From Hymenobacter sp. YC55 (lineage in GTDB: Bacteria > Bacteroidota > Bacteroidia > Cytophagales > Hymenobacteraceae), in assembly GCF_029433095.1 (NCBI RefSeq), contig NZ_JARNTX010000007.1, positions 62,001-126,000 of the forward strand: a stretch of DNA of 64,000 nt, written 5' to 3'. The notes under the pieces were generated by a model. That model had not been told where the DNA came from and searched no databases. It was given only the letters and a program-made list of their open reading frames with translations. Positions within the stretch are counted from its first letter, which is position 1. Each line of letters opens with the position of its first letter. Below, in pieces: positions 60,226-64,000 of this stretch. The position numbers and the translations under genes are program-made.

Positions 60226-61434
60226 TTACGGCCGGGCGACCCGGTAAATCACCCCGTTGGTGTCATCGGACACGAGCAGGGCCCCGTCCCGATTCACGGC
60301 CAGGCCTACCAAGCGGCCGAAATGCGCGCGGTTGCTGTTGATCAAGAAGCCCGACAAGAAGTCGTCGACGCGCGTAGGCTGTCCGTTCTCGAAGTGCACC
60401 CGCACTACCTTGTAGCCCACTGGGGAACGCCGGTTCCAGGAGCCGCGCATCGCCACGAAGGCATCGTTCTGGTACTCGGGCGGGAACTGCGTGCCGGTGT
60501 AAAAGACCATGGCCATCGGCGCCGAGTGGGCCTGGTAGGTCAGGGTCGGATTGGTCGTACGTTGCGCGTACTCCGCGTACGTCAGGTTCTGCGGCCGGTC
60601 AGAGGGGTTGTACTTGCCCTCGCCGTAGATGTAGGGCCAGCCATAGTCGGCGCCCGGCTTGATCTGGTTGAGCTCTTCTTTCTGCTCGTCGTCGCCGAGC
60701 CAGTCGATGCCGTGGTCCATGCCCCACAACTGGCCGGTCTGCGGGTGCCAGCCGAAGCCGATGGTGTTGCGCAGGCCTTTGGCAAACACGCGCCGATTCG
60801 AGCCATCCGCGTTGGCTACCAACATCGTGGCATTTTCGGGGTTGGGCTCCGGACACGAGTTGCAGGTGCTGCCCACCGACAGGTAGAGCTGGCCGTCGGG
60901 GCCAAAAGCGAGGGTGCGATTGGGGTGCTGGCCCCCGTCGGGCAAGTCACGTAGCAGCACCTGGGGCATACTGAGCGTGCCGTCCATATTGATGTCGGCA
61001 ACGTAGAGCTCCTTGACGGCCACGATGTAGAGTTTGCCGTGTTGCAGGGCTAGCCCGTGGGCTTGGCGCAATTTGGCCACGACCTGCTGGCGGTCCGTCG
61101 TGCCGTCGTTGTTGGTATCCTGCAGCAGCGTCACCGTGCCCGCGTCCCGGTCGGACACGTACACGTGCCCGGCGCTGGTGACGGCCAGCATGCGCGGCTT
61201 GCCCAGGTTCTCGGCAAACTTGTTGACGACAAAGCCGGCGGGCACTTTCAACTGCTGCACGTTCACGGCCGTGGGCTGGGCCAGGGCCGGGTAGAAGACG
61301 TAGCCCTGAATCTGGGTGGTGGTGGGCTGGTCTTCGTTTTCGGGAATAACGGTAGCCAGCTCGTCCTGGTCATCGCTGCAACTCGTCACCAGCAGCAAGG
61401 ATAAGGCGAAGGAATATGGTAGCCAATGGTTCAT
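60226..61434 (-). CDS. Sorbosone/glucose dehydrogenase-family lipoprotein (PQQ-type propeller)
   Basis: 402 residues from the ATG at 61434. Signal II: MNHWLPYSFALSLLLVTSC. GSDH-type beta-propeller: LAVTSAGHVYVSDRDAGTV, AHGLALQHGKLYIV, NRTLAFGPDGQLYLSVGSTCNSCPEPNPEN, GLRNTIGFGWHPQTGQLWGMDHGIDWLGDD, ADYGWPYIYGEGKY, FVAMRGSWNRR, GFLINSNRAHFGRLVGLAV. PQQ-dependent oxidation of sugars in the periplasm is the family role; whether PQQ is available here is not visible. Single-gene unit. Confidence 0.92.
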   Translation of the reverse strand: MNHWLPYSFALSLLLVTSCSDDQDELATVIPENEDQPTTTQIQGYVFYPALAQPTAVNVQQLKVPAGFVVNKFAENLGKPRMLAVTSAGHVYVSDRDAGTVTLLQDTNNDGTTDRQQVVAKLRQAHGLALQHGKLYIVAVKELYVADINMDGTLSMPQVLLRDLPDGGQHPNRTLAFGPDGQLYLSVGSTCNSCPEPNPENATMLVANADGSNRRVFAKGLRNTIGFGWHPQTGQLWGMDHGIDWLGDDEQKEELNQIKPGADYGWPYIYGEGKYNPSDRPQNLTYAEYAQRTTNPTLTYQAHSAPMAMVFYTGTQFPPEYQNDAFVAMRGSWNRRSPVGYKVVRVHFENGQPTRVDDFLSGFLINSNRAHFGRLVGLAVNRDGALLVSDDTNGVIYRVARP

Positions 61435-61714
61435 AGCGGGAGAGAAGAAGGACCAGAGATTGCCGGACCCCACGCGGTGCGCAACGCACCGAAAAGGGCC
61501 ACGGTCTAATTAGTCAGAACGAGAGCTCGGCGTTTAGGTTAAGGACGAGCTAGCCAACTAAAACCGCAGAGAACCCTACGTTGTACGCCACGCTTGACCA
61601 TAAAGACCCCGTTCAACCTTCCTCGCATGAGCCATCTTCTTCTGCTCGCCGTAACTAAAGCATTGGCTCAGCTTGTACAGGTAAGATAAGCCAGGTTAAG
61701 TGTGTTTTTTTCCG

Positions 61715-61743
61715 AAAAGCCTGGACCAGTGGTCCAGGCTTTT
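61715..61743. terminator. Strong terminator
   Basis: AAAAGCCTGGACC and GGTCCAGGCTTTT form a perfect 13-bp stem with an AGT loop, ending in T-rich DNA. Bidirectional. Confidence 0.85.
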
Positions 61744-61792
61744 ATCGGTGATTCGCTCCCAGAGCCAAGAGCAGTAATGGTTGCAAAAACTC

Positions 61793-61842
61793 GAGCCTTT
61801 TTTGGACGATACAATTAAGCTGTAGCGTCCAAAAAAAGGCTC
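61793..61842. other. Long inverted repeat beside the IS3 element
   Basis: GAGCCTTTTTTGGACG and CGTCCAAAAAAAGGCTC are complementary except for one extra A, with a 17-nt loop. It may be a terminator or a relic of another small transposable element. Confidence 0.5.
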
Positions 61843-61870
61843 CAATAACCGGACGGACAAGGTAATGACC

Positions 61871-61890
61871 CGTCCTGAAATAAGTTGACC
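61871..61890. repeat. IS3 left terminal inverted repeat
   Basis: CGTCCTGAAATAAGTTGACC, matching the right end at 63282-63301 at 17 of 20 positions. Confidence 0.7.
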
Positions 61891-61928
61891 GTTTTATTAT
61901 TAATCCTCTTCCTGTTGACTAGTCTAGG

Positions 61929-62852
61929 TTAAGCCGGTTTTTCATTGACCATCAGGCTTTCCAAAACTCTCTTGGTATAGTAATTTTTCCACCGTCGCTT
62001 CATCTTTCCCTCTTGCTGGTGGGCTTGTTCGGGAACCAACAGATCACAACTTAAGTGAGGCCGTTTGTAGTTATACAAAAAGACCGCTTGCGCAAGCACC
62101 ACGCGCGCTTGGGCGAAGGAGTACACCGAGTGATGGGCTAAATACTCATTCTTGATGATTCCATTGACCCGCTCCGCAATCGCGTTCGCCAGTGGATCAC
62201 CCGTTTCGGTCATGCTGATCTGGACAGCAAACGAGTTTAACAAGCCAATGTAGTCGGCACAGCAATAGTGAAGCCCTCGGTCAGAATGATGAAGCAACGA
62301 CTTGCCAATCTGCGGGTTGATACGCTCTAGCGCCATTTGTAGAGCGGCTTTTGAATGGACGGCCTGTAAACTTTCGGCTACCTCATAGCCCATAATCCGT
62401 TTGGAATAAGCGTCGGTCAGCAAGGAAATATACAGGCACCCGTAGTGGGTGAACCAATACGTTATATCCGCCACCCACAATTGGTTAGGTCTGTTGACCA
62501 CCAATTCCTTCGTTAAGTTGGGATACTTCCTGAACCAGTGGTTAGAGAAAGTGGTAGTCACCCGCCGTCGTCTCCTTCTAATTAACAGACCCTTCGCGGC
62601 CAATAACTCAAACAGGGCATCCCGTCCCATCTTGATGTCTTTCCGAGCCATCTCCTCTTTGAGCAACTCGTGCAACTTCCGCCCGCCCATTTTAGGATGA
62701 TCCTGGCGCAGTTTTTTGACCCACTCCATCACCTCGGATTCGCTATCGATTTGGCCGGCTTGCCGCTGCCAATACTGGTAATAAGCCTGTCGAGAAAAAC
62801 CAAGCCATCCTTCCAACTGCCGCATAGGCAGCTTCGGATAATTCAGGAGCAT
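61929..62852 (-). CDS. IS3 transposase OrfB (DDE integrase core)
   Basis: 307 residues from an ATG at 62852 inside the end of orfA. An HTH_21-like part (HPKMGGRKLHELL, ALFELLAAKGLLIRRRRRR) precedes the integrase core with Asp in VADITYW, Asp in HHSDRGLHY and Glu in ANAIAERVNGIIKNEYL. C-terminal FLYNYKRPHLS is typical. Frame -1 relative to orfA; the real transposase is the OrfAB fusion made by frameshifting. The pre-ATG frame reads VRYQAIQF in continuity, which supports the fusion. Confidence 0.95.
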   Translation of the reverse strand: MLLNYPKLPMRQLEGWLGFSRQAYYQYWQRQAGQIDSESEVMEWVKKLRQDHPKMGGRKLHELLKEEMARKDIKMGRDALFELLAAKGLLIRRRRRRVTTTFSNHWFRKYPNLTKELVVNRPNQLWVADITYWFTHYGCLYISLLTDAYSKRIMGYEVAESLQAVHSKAALQMALERINPQIGKSLLHHSDRGLHYCCADYIGLLNSFAVQISMTETGDPLANAIAERVNGIIKNEYLAHHSVYSFAQARVVLAQAVFLYNYKRPHLSCDLLVPEQAHQQEGKMKRRWKNYYTKRVLESLMVNEKPA

Positions 62853-63265
62853 GAATTGAATGGCTTGGTAGCGGACTTTTTTTCAATGGCAACGCCTAGC
62901 TCCTGTTCGGCTACTTTAACGACGGTTTCATAATACAGAGCTCGGACTTGCGCCACTTGCAGTTCTTGTTCAAGCGCCTGCACCCGGGCCTGTAGTTCAC
63001 GGGCTTGCGCATTCTCCTGCGAGTAGAAATCAGGGGTTGCAGTTTGCTTTCGGATGGGCAGCAGTTGGGGTTGTTCAGCTACCGTTTGTCGGCTTCGTTC
63101 CGCTTCTTGTTCTACTTTATTCACCCAATTCCGTACCGTCTTGCGCGTGACATTGAACTGAACAGCGGCTTGATCCAGGTTGAGCTTGCCCAGGTGAATT
63201 TGTTGCACCATTTGGCACATGGTGAGTTCATGCTGTTGCATGGGGGATTGACTGAGTTGATCCAT
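62843..63265 (-). CDS. IS3 OrfA (helix-turn-helix)
   Basis: 140 residues from the ATG at 63265. Helix-turn-helix LDQAAVQFNVTRKTVRNWVN near residues 31-50, then a leucine-zipper-like coiled coil (ARELQARVQALEQELQVAQV). OrfA binds the element ends and joins the catalytic part after frameshifting. Confidence 0.92.
   Translation of the reverse strand: MDQLSQSPMQQHELTMCQMVQQIHLGKLNLDQAAVQFNVTRKTVRNWVNKVEQEAERSRQTVAEQPQLLPIRKQTATPDFYSQENAQARELQARVQALEQELQVAQVRALYYETVVKVAEQELGVAIEKKSATKPFNSCS
62876..62883 (-). other. Programmed -1 frameshift site (A AAA AAG)
   Basis: On the minus strand GAA AAA AAG gives the classic slippery heptamer A AAA AAG in the orfA frame. A -1 slip moves into the orfB frame, which is open through VRYQAIQFMLLNYP. 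IS3 elements use this to make the OrfAB transposase. Confidence 0.8.
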
Positions 63266-63281
63266 AAGTTAACCAGTTTGT

Positions 63282-63301
63282 GGTCAACTTTTTCCAGGAC
63301 A
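63282..63301. repeat. IS3 right terminal inverted repeat
   Basis: GGTCAACTTTTTCCAGGACA; its complement begins TGTCCTGG, the usual TG start of IS3 ends. Confidence 0.7.
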
Positions 63302-63627
63302 AGTCATAACCTTGCGAAAACCGCCTCCGGTTAATCCTTATCGGACTATTTGCCACGTGGTGCAGCGAGGGCACATGCGCTCGGGGCTGCTTGCCAGCAC
63401 CCGCTTGGGGGTACGCATGCTGCTATCCTTGCAGGGCACCCTGGACCAGGACAGTCGCTGCGCGGGCCGACTATTGATGGGTAATGCCGCCGCTGGGCGT
63501 AGCGCTCTTACTGGCGGAATGGAATAAAGCGTGTTAGGGAGGAGTTAGGCACTTTTTCTATCTTGGGCCCTCGCCCTGGTCGGAAACGAACGGGTTCTTC
63601 CTCGCTTCTTGCGGCTCTTGCCTGTTC
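63302..63627. other. Intergenic, no feature seen
   Basis: About 325 bp between the IS3 element and the last gene. Frames are not protein-like. The promoter of the gene at 63628 is expected here. Confidence 0.35.
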
Positions 63628-64000
63628 ATGAACTTGTTTACCTTACCGGATGCCGACGGGAGTTGGTGCACCCTCTTCTACGATGAAACCGAGCGCTGGC
63701 TGCGCGCCCGTTGGGGCGGCTACGTGGACCCGCTCGAAGCCATGCGCGGGGCCCAGGCGTACCTGGCCACGGCTGGCCCGCTGCACTGCCCCTACCTGCT
63801 CAACGACAACGTGGCCTTACGCGGCCCCTGGTTTGATTCCGTCGACTGGTTACAGCAGGCCTGGCTGCCCCACGCGCTACGCCTGGGCTTGCGCTACATT
63901 GCCCACGTCGTGCAGGCCGACACGCGGGTGGATGTATTGACCCTGACCTTTCCCGAGCCTGTGGTGGGGCAGCTCGAACTGCAATTGTTTCACACGGTGG
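63628..64000 (+). CDS. STAS-like small protein (partial, runs off the window)
   Basis: 124 residues visible from the ATG at 63628, no stop before the window ends. MNLFTLPDADGSWCTLFYDE, RWGGYVDPLEAMRGAQAYLA, LHCPYLLNDNVALRGPWFDS, WLPHALRLGLRYIAHVVQAD. The W-x-G-Y-V, L-L-N-D-N and G-L-R-x-I-A-H-V-V pattern is a Bacteroidota small-protein family related to STAS/SpoIIAA-like folds. Role unknown, perhaps protein-protein regulation. The same family appears in decayed form at 3242-3462. Confidence 0.7.
   Translation, partial: MNLFTLPDADGSWCTLFYDETERWLRARWGGYVDPLEAMRGAQAYLATAGPLHCPYLLNDNVALRGPWFDSVDWLQQAWLPHALRLGLRYIAHVVQADTRVDVLTLTFPEPVVGQLELQLFHTV

Larger units (their letters stand above)
61435..61870. 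other. Intergenic with a terminator and a long hairpin
   Basis: Contains a strong terminator (61715-61743) and a long inverted repeat (61793-61842) directly left of the IS3 element. No gene. Confidence 0.5.
61871..63301 (-). mobile_element. IS3-family insertion sequence
   Basis: About 1.43 kb with orfA and orfB on the minus strand. Imperfect terminal inverted repeats: right end (reverse complement) TGTCCTGGAAAAAGTTGACC, left end CGTCCTGAAATAAGTTGACC. Frames overlap and a slippery A-tract lies in the overlap region. No target duplication was obvious. Both proteins are full length, so the element may be active. Confidence 0.85.

Overview
The window looks like chromosomal or large-plasmid DNA of a Hymenobacter-like Bacteroidota. 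Evidence: most genes are GC-rich, a giant NHL/TIG surface protein ends in a type IX secretion sorting domain, ribosome binding sites are weak, DUF3575-like outer-membrane barrels and lipoproteins are present, and there are families of small proteins of the kind common in Hymenobacter. No rRNA, tRNA or CRISPR array was found. It is accessory DNA: recombinases, two insertion sequences, many decayed genes, and AT-rich islands at about 21-25 kb and 39-43 kb set into GC-rich DNA.

Layout. 0-6 kb: class C beta-lactamase-like gene broken by an amber codon, an IS110 element sitting inside a non-coding repeat, decayed fragments and small unknown genes. 6-11.5 kb: 1.5-kaa type IX-exported NHL/TIG protein and a secreted neighbour. 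12-15 kb: lipoprotein and DUF3575-like protein. 15-21 kb: RtcB RNA ligase, HxlR regulator divergent from an SDR, and a tyrosine recombinase with a lox-like 35-bp inverted repeat upstream. 21-29 kb: AT-rich island with small membrane proteins, a serine recombinase, a frameshifted M43 metalloprotease, a TIR-domain protein, and a membrane protein overlapping a secreted trypsin-like protease. 29-41 kb: a 12-kb segment bounded by two copies of a 38-bp palindromic repeat, holding two paralogous AraC-SDR cassettes with matching operator-like repeats, a tautomerase, a Tat-exported SDR, DUF72, two divergent serine recombinases and a Cas4-like nuclease.

41.9-52.2 kb is a defence island and the most interesting part. 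A leftward operon (sigma-70-like factor, small acidic protein, ImmA/IrrE peptidase) is divergent, across a perfect 14+14-bp dyad, from a rightward operon. That operon encodes a patatin phospholipase (CapV-like), a CD-NTase whose C-terminus reads as a fused E2-like conjugation domain, a PD-(D/E)XK-like protein, a SIR2 NADase-like protein and a SEC-C zinc protein. An HNH-like protein follows on the other strand. This reads as a CBASS relative with unusual architecture: a cyclase-E2 fusion and a regulatory module resembling CapH/CapP but built on a sigma factor.

53-64 kb: tandem ~110-aa paralogs (one nonsense-mutated), a frameshifted NmrA-family gene, two convergent BLUF photoreceptors, a sorbosone/glucose dehydrogenase lipoprotein, an IS3 element with programmed -1 frameshifting, and a partial STAS-like gene whose decayed paralog lies at 3.2-3.5 kb.
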